In this document: in pieces, positions 1 through 7,889 of the stretch
Layout: the number at the start of each line of letters is the position of its first letter
Numbering within the stretch: position 1 is the stretch's first letter
NCBI GenBank assembly: GCA_026401035.1
Contig: JAPLNR010000063.1
Location: forward strand, 62,001 to 126,000
Length of the DNA stretch: 64,000 nucleotides
DNA from: Planctomycetia bacterium
GTDB lineage: Bacteria > Planctomycetota > Planctomycetia > Pirellulales > UBA1268
Direction of reading: 5' to 3'
Position numbers and translations under genes: made by a program
Notes under the pieces: model-generated
Told to the model about the DNA's origin: nothing
The model's input: only the letters and a program-made list of their open reading frames with translations
Database searches by the model: none

Positions 1-1
1 C

Positions 2-64
2 TTTGCCGAGCGGATGCAGGAGCCTTCCACCGCCACCCACGACAGAGTCGTCCGCCTGCCATGA
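2..64 (+). CDS. C-terminal tail of the gene upstream of nuoN (probably nuoM), partial
   Basis: An open frame enters from the left edge, encodes 20 residues beginning FAERM and ending VVRLP, and stops at TGA 62-64. That TGA overlaps the nuoN ATG at 61 in an ATGA arrangement, as is usual between translationally coupled genes. In complex I operons the gene before nuoN is normally nuoM, so this is probably its tail. The identification is by position only, because 20 residues are too few to recognise the family. Confidence 0.4.
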   Translation, partial: FAERMQEPSTATHDRVVRLP

Positions 65-1833
65 CAGACATGACCAACCTGACCGACATGACCACCTCGC
101 TGCAGACATTCTCGCTCCTCGCCCCCGAGATCGCGCTCGTGCTCGCGGCCATCGTCGCCTTTCTGGCCGGGGCTTTTGCCGGACTGCGGAGCGGCTGGCT
201 CGTGGCGCTGGTCGGCATCGCGGCGGCCATGGCGCTGGCCGGTGGCCAGCCCGCGGCCGATGCGGCTGCCGTCGCGGCCGGCCCGGTATTGATCGACGCC
301 TTCTCGGCCTACATCCGCTGGATGGTGCTCGTGCTCGGGGCGCTTCTGGCACTGGTTCAGGCGGGGGACATCTTTTCCGCGGCCGTGAGCCGCGGCAATT
401 CCGCCTGGCGGGGCGGCACCTGCGAGGAGGCGGGCACATTCCTGCTCCTGCTCGCGGGCCTGTCGCTGGTCGGCATCGCCGACGATCTGGTGCTGCTCTT
501 CGCAGGTCTCGAACTCGTGTCGATCCCGACCTACATCCTGCTGGCCCTGAAACGCACCGACGCCCACGGCCAGGAGGCGAGCCTCAAGTATTTCTTTCTC
601 TCGCTCGTGGCGTCTTCGCTCTTTCTTTACGCGCTCACGTGCCTCTACGGAATCGGCGGCTCGACGAGCCTTGCCACGATCGGCGCGCGGCTGCGATCCA
701 CCGACGACACCCTCGTGGGCATCAGCACGGTGCTCCTGCCGGTGGCTCTGGGCATGGCGATGGCGGGTGCGGCCTTCCGGCTCGCCGCCGTGCCGATGCA
801 CTTCTACGCTCCCGACGTCTACGAGGGCACGAGCCCCGGCAACGCCGCGTTGCTCTCCACGCTGCCGAAGGTGGCGGGCATCGTCGTGCTCCTGCGGCTC
901 CTCGGTCTGGCCGTGACCGGCCCTACGCAGGCGGCCGCCGTCGGCTCCGGCGCCGTGGCCTACGTCACCCTCTTTTGGCAGCTGGCCGCCGTGCTCGCCG
1001 CGATCACCATGACGGTGGGCAACGTGATGGCGCTGCTCCAGCAAAACCTGCGGCGTCTGCTGGCCTGCTCGTCGATCGCCCATGCGGGCTATCTGCTGCT
1101 CGGCGTGGCCGCTGCCGCCGCCTTTGCCGCGGCCGCCACGGACCCGGTCGGCGGCCAGGGGGCGATCACCGTGGCCGACAAGGCCTGGACCGGTGGCCTG
1201 GGCGGCACGACCGCGACGCTCTTTTATCTCGCCACCTATGCGCTGGCGACCATCGGCGTCTTCGCCGCGATCACGTATCTCGGGCATCGCTGGCCCGAAT
1301 GGTCGAGCGGCAGCGGGCCGCGGCCGCCCCGCGAGGAGATCACGACGGTCGACGATCTCAACGGCCTGTCGGGAACCAACCCCGTGGCCGCCTTCGCGAT
1401 CACGGTCTTTCTCCTGAGTCTGGCCGGTATCCCGCCGCTCCCCGGCTTCTGGGGCAAGCTGTCGCTGGCCACGGCGGCGCTCGAAATCGACTGGAACTCG
1501 CCGATCACGTTTGGCAGCCGCCGCGCCGCCTTCGTGGCGCTCGCCGTGATCCTCGTGCTCAATGCAGCGATCGCGGCAGCCTATTATCTGCGGATCATCG
1601 CCGCGATGTATTTCCGCTCGACCAAGCGGGGCGTGCAGGCCGATGGCGGTCTTGCCGCCGGTCTGGCGATGCTTGCCTGCCTGGCACTCGTCTTCATGGC
1701 CACGGCCCAGCCCCACGGCCTCTTCAACGCGGCCGTGCAGGCGGGGACGGCCGTGCGTGCGACCGCCTCGACCACCGCGCAACCGGCCGTTACGGACAAC
1801 CAGTCACAGCACCTTCTGGCACAACCCCAATGA
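61..1833 (+). CDS. nuoN: NADH-quinone oxidoreductase subunit N
   Basis: This is an integral membrane subunit of the proton-pumping arm of complex I, related to Mrp-type antiporters. The 590 residues are mostly hydrophobic helices. Family landmarks include LELVSIPTYILLA near residues 149-160, EASLKYFFL near 172-180, the central region around VPMHFYAPDVYEG, and the late GIPPLPGFWGKL segment. It is longer than the roughly 485-residue enterobacterial protein, with a Gly/Ala-rich insert near residues 355-380 and a polar C-terminal extension. The start at 61 is favoured because the ATG overlaps the preceding stop; a second in-frame ATG lies at 88. The stop overlaps the next gene's start (ATGA), so the two genes are probably co-translated. 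Confidence 0.95.
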   Translation: MTDMTNLTDMTTSLQTFSLLAPEIALVLAAIVAFLAGAFAGLRSGWLVALVGIAAAMALAGGQPAADAAAVAAGPVLIDAFSAYIRWMVLVLGALLALVQAGDIFSAAVSRGNSAWRGGTCEEAGTFLLLLAGLSLVGIADDLVLLFAGLELVSIPTYILLALKRTDAHGQEASLKYFFLSLVASSLFLYALTCLYGIGGSTSLATIGARLRSTDDTLVGISTVLLPVALGMAMAGAAFRLAAVPMHFYAPDVYEGTSPGNAALLSTLPKVAGIVVLLRLLGLAVTGPTQAAAVGSGAVAYVTLFWQLAAVLAAITMTVGNVMALLQQNLRRLLACSSIAHAGYLLLGVAAAAAFAAAATDPVGGQGAITVADKAWTGGLGGTTATLFYLATYALATIGVFAAITYLGHRWPEWSSGSGPRPPREEITTVDDLNGLSGTNPVAAFAITVFLLSLAGIPPLPGFWGKLSLATAALEIDWNSPITFGSRRAAFVALAVILVLNAAIAAAYYLRIIAAMYFRSTKRGVQADGGLAAGLAMLACLALVFMATAQPHGLFNAAVQAGTAVRATASTTAQPAVTDNQSQHLLAQPQ

Positions 1834-2918
1834 GCACCGCCCCGGATCAGGCCGCCGTTACGTCCGTTCTCGCCGACATCACCGACCCGGAAACCGGCCG
1901 CCCGCTCACCGAGATGGGGCAGGTGCGCTCGGTCGAGGCGTCGGCCGCGGCGATCGCCGTCACGATCGGCCTCACGACCCATTCGGCCGTGCTCTGGAAG
2001 CAGACCCGCGGCCGCATCGAGGAGTTGCTGCGCACCAGGTTTCCGCAGGTGGCGAGCGTCGATGTCGCACTGGTCGCCCACGAGCGGCCGCCTGGAAAAC
2101 TCGGCCAGATCGGGCTCGAGTCCAAGAGTGTGATCGCCGTCGGCAGTGGCAAGGGGGGCGTCGGCAAGAGCACGATCGCCGCCTCGATCGCGATCGGCCT
2201 GGCCCGGGCCGGCAGCAAGGTCGGCCTGCTCGACGCCGACGTCTACGGTCCGAGCGTGCCCCACCTCCTCGGCCTCGACGGCCGGCCGGAGATCGAGCAG
2301 GGCAAGATTCAGCCGATGCACCTGACGGTCGGCACCGGATCGATGCCGGTGATGTCGATGGGATTCCTCGTGCCCGCCGGCGAGGCGGTGGTCTGGCGTG
2401 GGCCGATGCTTCACGGCGCGATCACGCAGATGCTGCGCGACACGGCCTGGGGACCGCTCGACTATCTCATCATCGACATGCCACCAGGCACCGGCGACAT
2501 CGCGCTGACACTCTCGCAGGTGCTGCCGCTCATCGGCGCCGTCGTCGTCTGCACGCCTCAGGACGTGGCGCTGCTCGACGCCACGAAGGCGATCGCGATG
2601 TTCCGCAAGGTGAACATCCCGATCCTCGGCATGGTGGAAAACATGAGCTTCTTCGTCTGCCCCGACACGCAGAAGCGGTACGACATCTTCGGCACCGGCG
2701 GTGCGAAACGCACGGCCAAGGATCTCGACATCCCGTTCCTCGGCGAGGTGCCACTCCAGATCCCGATCCGCGAGCATGGCGACGCGGGCAAAACGGCCGC
2801 CAACTACGACGATCCCGCGAGCCGGCCGTATCTGGAGGCGATCTGCGAACGGCTTGTCGGCAACCTCGCCGCCGCCAGCGCCGCCCGCCCGCCAATGCCC
2901 TCCCTGCCGGTCCTGTAG
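1830..2918 (+). CDS. mrp: Mrp/NBP35-type P-loop ATPase, Fe-S cluster carrier
   Basis: The 362-residue protein has an N-terminal MIP18/DUF59-like domain (about 5-85) and a Mrp ATPase domain with the deviant Walker A GKGGVGKST at 107-115 and the segment DYLIIDMPPGTGD. Proteins of this family bind and transfer Fe-S clusters; the eukaryotic relative Ind1/NUBPL serves complex I. The ATG overlaps the nuoN stop, so a complex I assembly role is an attractive inference. An oddity: the usual CxxC that bridges a cluster between two subunits reads C277-P-D-T280 here, so the second cysteine is missing. The TAG stop is supplied by a palindromic repeat at 2915-2936. Confidence 0.93.
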   Translation: MSTAPDQAAVTSVLADITDPETGRPLTEMGQVRSVEASAAAIAVTIGLTTHSAVLWKQTRGRIEELLRTRFPQVASVDVALVAHERPPGKLGQIGLESKSVIAVGSGKGGVGKSTIAASIAIGLARAGSKVGLLDADVYGPSVPHLLGLDGRPEIEQGKIQPMHLTVGTGSMPVMSMGFLVPAGEAVVWRGPMLHGAITQMLRDTAWGPLDYLIIDMPPGTGDIALTLSQVLPLIGAVVVCTPQDVALLDATKAIAMFRKVNIPILGMVENMSFFVCPDTQKRYDIFGTGGAKRTAKDLDIPFLGEVPLQIPIREHGDAGKTAANYDDPASRPYLEAICERLVGNLAAASAARPPMPSLPVL

Positions 2919-2936
2919 GACAGGCTTCAGCCTGTC
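2915..2936 (+). repeat. Palindromic repeat element, copy 1
   Basis: A 22-bp unit: GTAG followed by the hairpin GACAGGCTTCAGCCTGTC, sharing a G. Its TAG is the stop codon of mrp. It lies between mrp (+) and the convergent SGNH gene (-). Identical copies are at 9481, 52902 and 56262, with a variant at 63631. Confidence 0.75.
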
Positions 2937-2954
2937 ATGGTTCGGCATGCCCTT

Positions 2955-3740
2955 TCAATACATCGACACCCGGAGCCCGTCGCGCTCGACCACCGGCTGC
3001 CGCGTGTAGCGCATGCGGCCTGCCAGCATCCGTACCTCGGCGGCGCGGCGGCCGATAGCGGCCCATTCCAGATAACTGGCGCGTGGTCGTGCCGTGGCCG
3101 CCGGCAATTCCCAGGCATCGCACACACCCCGCCAGAGCGTCTCGAGAGAGGATCTCTGCGGGTGGATCGCGTCGAGGCCGTACCAGTCGCCCGGCTGTTC
3201 GATGAGCGTGGCATTGAACTCGGCGGCGATCTCCCCGAGCGCCGCATCGAGCCGGGAGGCGGCGGTCTTGAGTTCGTCGAGCGAAAGCGGGCAGCCCGGC
3301 ACGTAGAGCGTGCGCAGGAGCCGATAGCGGATCCAGCCCACCCCATCGAGGCTCGCCAGCGGCAGGCGTGTCATCACGATTCTGGCTTCACGGGCCGCGA
3401 GCCTGCGGGCGGCCTCGCGAACCCAGTCGGCCACCTGGTCGACCGGAAATCCGTAGAGCAAATCGTTGCCCACGTCGGTGATGAGCGAGTGGGGGCGGCG
3501 ATCGGCGCCGGGCCCGGGGGCGCAGTCACGATCAAGCGCCCGCCAGAGACCGCACCAGAGGATCGACGGCAGCCGTCGCATCCAGACGCGGCTGTTGGCA
3601 CCATAGGAGCGGCCATGACCGGCCGCGACGAAGAGGTCGGCCGGCTGCGACGAACGTGCCCGCACGGTGGTCAGGAGCCGCGCGAGTCCGCGGGAGACGT
3701 TGCTCGCACCGAGGACGATGACCGCCCGGCTCACTGCCAT
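2955..3740 (-). CDS. SGNH/GDSL-type hydrolase-like protein
   Basis: The 261-residue protein carries the block order of SGNH esterases. The opening VIVLGASNVSRG (about 8-19) has the nucleophile Ser in a GASN context in place of GDS. DVGNDLLYG near residue 90 resembles block III, and DAIHPQ in the second half gives the Asp-x-x-His dyad. There is no clear signal peptide, so it is probably cytoplasmic. The substrate cannot be read from the sequence. Its start overlaps the end of the upstream site-2 protease gene by 10 bp, which in turn touches lpxB, so the three genes form one minus-strand operon. Conservation of the catalytic blocks is partial, so it could also be a non-hydrolytic relative. Confidence 0.72.
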   Translation of the reverse strand: MAVSRAVIVLGASNVSRGLARLLTTVRARSSQPADLFVAAGHGRSYGANSRVWMRRLPSILWCGLWRALDRDCAPGPGADRRPHSLITDVGNDLLYGFPVDQVADWVREAARRLAAREARIVMTRLPLASLDGVGWIRYRLLRTLYVPGCPLSLDELKTAASRLDAALGEIAAEFNATLIEQPGDWYGLDAIHPQRSSLETLWRGVCDAWELPAATARPRASYLEWAAIGRRAAEVRMLAGRMRYTRQPVVERDGLRVSMY

Positions 3741-4519
3741 CGTCTCCAGGGCGTGCTCCCCGGCAGGTTCTGATAGCAGGAGACGGCAAGCATCGCGAAC
3801 ATGATGCCGAGATAGGGCTCGTTGTTCGTATAGGCCCAGAAGGCCACGAGTCCGCCGGCGCAGATGCCAAGCACGCCCGCGATCCGGGCCGCATCATCGA
3901 AGCCGAGGCTCGCGAGCCCTTCGCGGACGATCTGCCCGCCGTCGAGCGGTGGCACGGGAAGCAGGTTCAACAGCGGCCAGAAGATGTTGACCTGAAGCAG
4001 GAACCAGACGACGGCAAACCCCAGCGACGAGGTGAATGGCCGGCCGTCTGCGAGCCCGAGCGCAGCGCTGACCGCAGGAATCGGAAAGGGCACTCGGTAG
4101 CCGCCGGCCTTCAGCACGGCGACGATCGAGGCGGCGAGCGCAAGCTGTGCGAGTGGCCCCGCGGCCGAGACGATGAGCCGCTCGATCGGCCGCCGCGCAC
4201 CACGCCGGCCCCATTGATCGGGAATCGCGAGCCCGCCGAAGTGATAGAGCACGACGTGCGCCGACTGGCCGAACATCCGGTAGGCAAGCGCATGCCCCAT
4301 CTCGTGGACGAGGATCGACGCGAAGACCACCCCCACCCAGGCGGCGAGATACCGCAGGAGTTCCCGCTGGTCGCCTTCGGCCAGCCCCTGGCAGACGTTC
4401 CAGCCGAGCAGTGCCGCCGCCACCCAGAACCAGGCCGATACCCGCACGGGAATCCCACTCAGGGGAAACCGCAGATCGGCCGGCGTCGGCTGTGGCTCGC
4501 CAAGAAACATGCCCGCCAT
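3731..4519 (-). CDS. Site-2 protease family (M50) membrane metalloprotease
   Basis: This 262-residue integral membrane protein belongs to the M50 family of intramembrane zinc proteases. The zinc-binding HEMGH motif (H72, E73, H76) sits in a membrane helix, and the second family motif is NLLPVPPLDGG, which supplies the Asp ligand, near residue 185. Several hydrophobic helices surround both. The compact size without PDZ domains fits the group of M50 peptidases often found in planctomycetes and cyanobacteria. The ATG overlaps the lpxB stop codon (TAATG), implying translational coupling; the link to lipid A synthesis may be only operonic. The substrate is unknown. Confidence 0.88.
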   Translation of the reverse strand: MAGMFLGEPQPTPADLRFPLSGIPVRVSAWFWVAAALLGWNVCQGLAEGDQRELLRYLAAWVGVVFASILVHEMGHALAYRMFGQSAHVVLYHFGGLAIPDQWGRRGARRPIERLIVSAAGPLAQLALAASIVAVLKAGGYRVPFPIPAVSAALGLADGRPFTSSLGFAVVWFLLQVNIFWPLLNLLPVPPLDGGQIVREGLASLGFDDAARIAGVLGICAGGLVAFWAYTNNEPYLGIMFAMLAVSCYQNLPGSTPWRRWQ

Positions 4520-5793
4520 TATGCCGCACGCGGGGCGCGGGCGGGGAATCTGGTCCGGCCTGCCGCAGTCCCGGCCGGTGTCATGCCGACCGCGGCGATC
4601 GAGAGCACGGCTTCAGCGGCCCGCTCGGCGGAACCACCCACGGCCACCTTGTCGGCAATCGCATCCAGCCGCCCGACGACGCGGGCATGCGCCGCGGGAT
4701 TGGTGAGCCACTCGACCACATGCCCGGCGATCTGGCCCGAGGGATCTTGCACGGCCAGGTATTCGGGGTAGATCGCCTCGGGGTCGGCGGGCGCGACCGC
4801 CTGCGGTGGCCGCCAGACGCCATGAACCGGACCGATTGCGTCGCGGCAGGCCAGCAAGTTGACGAGCGTGATGAACCGGACGTGCCGACACCAGCTCTGC
4901 ACGATGTAGGGAAACCCGCCGATGCGATAGACGATCACGGTGGGCACGCGGGCGGCAAGCAGCTCCAGCGATACGGAGCCACTCACGGCGATCGCGCAGG
5001 AGGCCTCCCCGATCAGGCTCCGCGTGCGGCCGACCTCCACCCGCACGTCGACCCCGCGGAGCACGTCGCCGAGGGAGCGGATCAATTCACGGATGCGAAC
5101 CGCGTGTCGCTCGTGGAGGGCGCCGATCGCGAACCGCGCCGCTGGCACCCGATCGTGCACGGCCGCCGCAGCCCGCAGGATCGATCCGAGGTTGCCGTCG
5201 ATTTCCTGACCGCGTGAACCGGGCAGCAGCAGCACGAGGGGCGCCGCGGCGCCGGTGATCGATCGCTCCGACGCACCCCCGGGGTGCCGGTCTTCGAGCT
5301 CGTCGAAGAACGGATGGCCCACGAGCCTGCTCCGCATGCCCTGCGCCACGAACCAGTCGTGCTCGAACGGCAGCGCCGAGAGCACGTGGTCGACGAGTCG
5401 CCGCATCTTGCCGATCCGCCAACTCCCCCACGCCCAGATCTGCGGCGGGCAGTAGAACACCACCGGGATGCCATGCCGCTTCGCCCGCCACGCGAGCCAC
5501 CAGTGGAAGCCGGGGAAGTCGACGAGCACGCAGACATCGGGCCGCGCGTCGAGAAAACTCCGCTCGGCCCGCCGCGCGAGATCGATGAACCGATGGAGGT
5601 TGAGGAGTGACCGCAGAAACCACATCACGGCCAACTGCGTGAGGTCGGCGACGAGCTGGCAGCCCGCGGCGGCCATGGAGGGTCCGCCCAGCCCGATGCA
5701 CTCGACATCCGGCTGCCGCGCCCGCAGCGCGCGCACCAGCAGGGCGGCATGATGGTCGCCGGAGGGTTCGCCTGCTGACAGGAACACGCGCAT
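4519..5793 (-). CDS. lpxB: Lipid-A-disaccharide synthase
   Basis: LpxB condenses UDP-2,3-diacylglucosamine with lipid X to form the lipid A disaccharide at the inner membrane. The 424-residue protein begins MRVFLSAGEPSGD, the family's N-terminal signature, followed by ECIGLGGPSM, VDFPGFHW, CPPQIWAWG and VGHPFFDE. I chose the ATG at 5793 because that is where family homology begins. An upstream in-frame start at 5856 would run through a perfect hairpin (5798-5839) and add unrelated residues. Its presence supports a Gram-negative-type outer membrane in this planctomycete. It heads the lpxB, site-2 protease and SGNH operon. Confidence 0.95.
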   Translation of the reverse strand: MRVFLSAGEPSGDHHAALLVRALRARQPDVECIGLGGPSMAAAGCQLVADLTQLAVMWFLRSLLNLHRFIDLARRAERSFLDARPDVCVLVDFPGFHWWLAWRAKRHGIPVVFYCPPQIWAWGSWRIGKMRRLVDHVLSALPFEHDWFVAQGMRSRLVGHPFFDELEDRHPGGASERSITGAAAPLVLLLPGSRGQEIDGNLGSILRAAAAVHDRVPAARFAIGALHERHAVRIRELIRSLGDVLRGVDVRVEVGRTRSLIGEASCAIAVSGSVSLELLAARVPTVIVYRIGGFPYIVQSWCRHVRFITLVNLLACRDAIGPVHGVWRPPQAVAPADPEAIYPEYLAVQDPSGQIAGHVVEWLTNPAAHARVVGRLDAIADKVAVGGSAERAAEAVLSIAAVGMTPAGTAAGRTRFPARAPRAA

Positions 5794-5797
5794 GAAA

Positions 5798-5839
5798 GAA
5801 ATACTCCGCGTGGGAAATGCTTCCCACGCGGAGTATTTC
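5798..5839 (-). promoter_or_regulatory. Perfect 19-bp inverted repeat immediately before lpxB
   Basis: The arms TTCCCACGCGGAGTATTTC (5821-5839) and its exact complement (5798-5816) are separated by only 4 bases (ATGC). In the minus-strand transcript the hairpin ends 4 nucleotides before the lpxB ATG and so occupies the ribosome-binding region. No run of T follows it, which argues against a simple intrinsic terminator. It may restrict translation, bind a protein, or be a small mobile repeat. Confidence 0.6.
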
Positions 5840-5927
5840 ATGTGCACCTGATCCACTCTAGCCCATTTTTAGCAGGGCTGGGTGGAGATTTTGCGGGCTT
5901 CAAAGCCGGGCCCGCACCGCCTAACGC

Positions 5928-6374
5928 TTATTTCGCGGCCGGGGCAAACCCCTTTTCGATGCTGCCGAAGACGAGATCCACCTGTTGGTCGCCGGTGGCC
6001 TTCTCGACCTTGCCCTTGCAGTTGTTGCAGCAGAAGCCGACCTCCGCACCGCCGATGTCGAGTTGCGTGCCCGGCTTCACCGCGCCGCCACTGAACGGGC
6101 AGCCCTTCTGCACGAGCTGACCGGTCGACACCATCTGCTGGTGCGCCTTCGCCGCGAACTTGGCCGAGTCGCCCTTGAAGGCGTTCTCGCAGTTGCCGCA
6201 GCAGAACCAGACCTTGCCGCCGTCGAAAGCGACGCTCTTCTCGGGATTGCAGCCCTTCCCGGAGACCGGGCACTTCGCATCCTTCGGCTCCTTCACGGCC
6301 GCCGACACGATCCCGGCCGAACAAATGACTGCGGCACAGATCGCAGCCGCACCAGCCCGACGCAATGCATTCAT
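5928..6374 (-). CDS. Exported protein with two Cys-rich TRASH/YHS-like metal-binding modules
   Basis: The 148-residue protein has an N-terminal signal peptide (about 1-25) and two repeated modules of the form CP-S-G...F-GG--V-FCC-NC, roughly residues 32-66 and 90-122. The paired FCCGNC and FCCNNC motifs resemble TRASH or YHS domains that bind heavy-metal ions. The ATG at 6374 is preceded by GGAGG at good spacing, which rules out the longer in-frame start at 6461. A role in periplasmic metal binding or sensing is likely but is inferred from cysteine spacing only. It lies between lpxB and an MFS gene on the same strand, without overlap. Confidence 0.75.
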   Translation of the reverse strand: MNALRRAGAAAICAAVICSAGIVSAAVKEPKDAKCPVSGKGCNPEKSVAFDGGKVWFCCGNCENAFKGDSAKFAAKAHQQMVSTGQLVQKGCPFSGGAVKPGTQLDIGGAEVGFCCNNCKGKVEKATGDQQVDLVFGSIEKGFAPAAK

Positions 6375-6481
6375 CACGATAGCCTCCAGGTTGTTTTTCG
6401 ACGGGCAAAGGGGCCCCGATCGTCGGTCGCCAGAATACGTCCGGCACGATTCCCGCCGCAATCCTACGGTTTCGGATTTTG

Positions 6482-7828
6482 CTAGGCCCTACGGGGCTCG
6501 GGCAGGCCGAGCGCCACGACCGCGCCGGCGGCGATGACGGCCGCGCCGATCACGAACACATGCCGAAATCCGAAGACGTCGACCGCCATGCCGATCAGGG
6601 GCGAGAGCACGAAGGGCGCCGCCAGCGCCGCCCCGACGATGCTCACGTACCGCGGATGCTCGGTGGGATGCGGTGCCAGTTCAAGGGCGTAGTTGGTGAA
6701 GATCTTGAGCGAGATCGGGTTGAGGCCGAGCGGCACGTAGACGATCCAAAACCAGTCGACGGCCAACGCCTGCGGCAGGAACGAGAGCAGCGTCACGACC
6801 AGCGGCGTGGCCGACGAGAGCGCGACCAGCCACACGAGCACGATCCGCGTGCCGCGGCGGTCGGACAGCGGGCCGGCCACGAGGCTCACCACACCGGTGG
6901 CCGCGTTCTGTACGACGACCCACGTGAGCAGGCTACCGATACGGCTGCCGAGGCGGTCGCGGGCAAAGGCCTGATAGTGCGGGAAGAGCATCAGCACGGC
7001 GGAGAAGCAGGCGGCCACAACGGCCAGCCGCAGGAGTGCCCGGTCGCCGCCGAGCGTGCGTCGCCAGGTGCCGATGCCCTGGCGGGCAGACTGGACCCAC
7101 CTGCCAAGGAAGCCCTGCGCCGCGGGCGCACCACCGACCGGCATTGCCGGCGCTCCGCGCCGAGACTCTGGCTCATCCCGCGGGTCACTCGGCGGCTCAT
7201 CCAGAAAGAACGGCACCAGCGCGGCCAGCGCGAAGAAGAGGCCGGTCGCACCGAAGATTTTTGGAAACCCCTCCGGCGTGCCGAGCCACCGGCTCAGGAG
7301 CAACACCGCCGCGACGATCGCCAGCACGCTGCCGACCGAGACGCTCACCACCATCGCCCGCCCCCGGTGCCCGGGCGAGATGAGTTTGCCCTGCAGCGAC
7401 GCGAGAACGACTTGATTCAGGCCGATCGCTGTAGAAAAGACCGCGTAGAGCACGAGAAAGAGCAGTGCCAGCAGGTCCGGACGTCGCGCCTCGAGCGGCC
7501 CCCATGCGACGGCCAGCACGCCGAAGCAGGCCGCCATTGCCAGGCTCGTGCGAATGAGCGCCCACTTCTTTTGCGGCAGCCGCGCGAGACTCCCCGAGAC
7601 GAACAGCGGCGGGAGGCTCTGCCCGCCCCGGTTGAGCACGGGCAGGAGCCCGCGGAGGAGACCGGAATCGACCACCGCATCGAGCACGGCCGGCATGATG
7701 ATTGTCTCGGTCTTGAAGATCCAGCCGACGCGGACGATCACCTGATACAGCTCGAGGCAGGCGGTGTTGCGGGCCTCCCGGCCGTCATTCGCCGCCGGGC
7801 TGTCCTGCTCGTTGCAACTCACGGTCAT
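6482..7828 (-). CDS. MFS transporter
   Basis: A 448-residue polytopic membrane protein with about 12 hydrophobic helices and a central polar loop rich in Pro/Arg/Asp (around residues 210-245), as in the major facilitator superfamily. The segment GPLSDRRGTRIV in the second half matches the MFS loop motif. I placed the start at 7828 (MTVSCNEQD); upstream in-frame codons toward 8035 are Arg/Lys-rich, unlike a coding start, and overlap the divergent lactonase gene. No substrate can be assigned. The gap to the divergent lactonase start is only 61 bp, so the two probably share a promoter region. Confidence 0.83.
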   Translation of the reverse strand: MTVSCNEQDSPAANDGREARNTACLELYQVIVRVGWIFKTETIIMPAVLDAVVDSGLLRGLLPVLNRGGQSLPPLFVSGSLARLPQKKWALIRTSLAMAACFGVLAVAWGPLEARRPDLLALLFLVLYAVFSTAIGLNQVVLASLQGKLISPGHRGRAMVVSVSVGSVLAIVAAVLLLSRWLGTPEGFPKIFGATGLFFALAALVPFFLDEPPSDPRDEPESRRGAPAMPVGGAPAAQGFLGRWVQSARQGIGTWRRTLGGDRALLRLAVVAACFSAVLMLFPHYQAFARDRLGSRIGSLLTWVVVQNAATGVVSLVAGPLSDRRGTRIVLVWLVALSSATPLVVTLLSFLPQALAVDWFWIVYVPLGLNPISLKIFTNYALELAPHPTEHPRYVSIVGAALAAPFVLSPLIGMAVDVFGFRHVFVIGAAVIAAGAVVALGLPEPRRA

Positions 7829-7889
7829 GGGGGTACGATTTTGACTGGTGGTTCCGTGGTTTCCCCTCGCAGCATGAGGCTTTGCCCTG

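Noticed and set aside
3-1829. Extension of the mrp frame upstream through nuoN
   Set aside because: The frame is open by chance; Mrp family similarity starts near ATG 1830, which overlaps the nuoN stop.
5794-5856. Longer lpxB starting at 5856
   Set aside because: The added residues are encoded by the hairpin and do not resemble LpxB N-termini.
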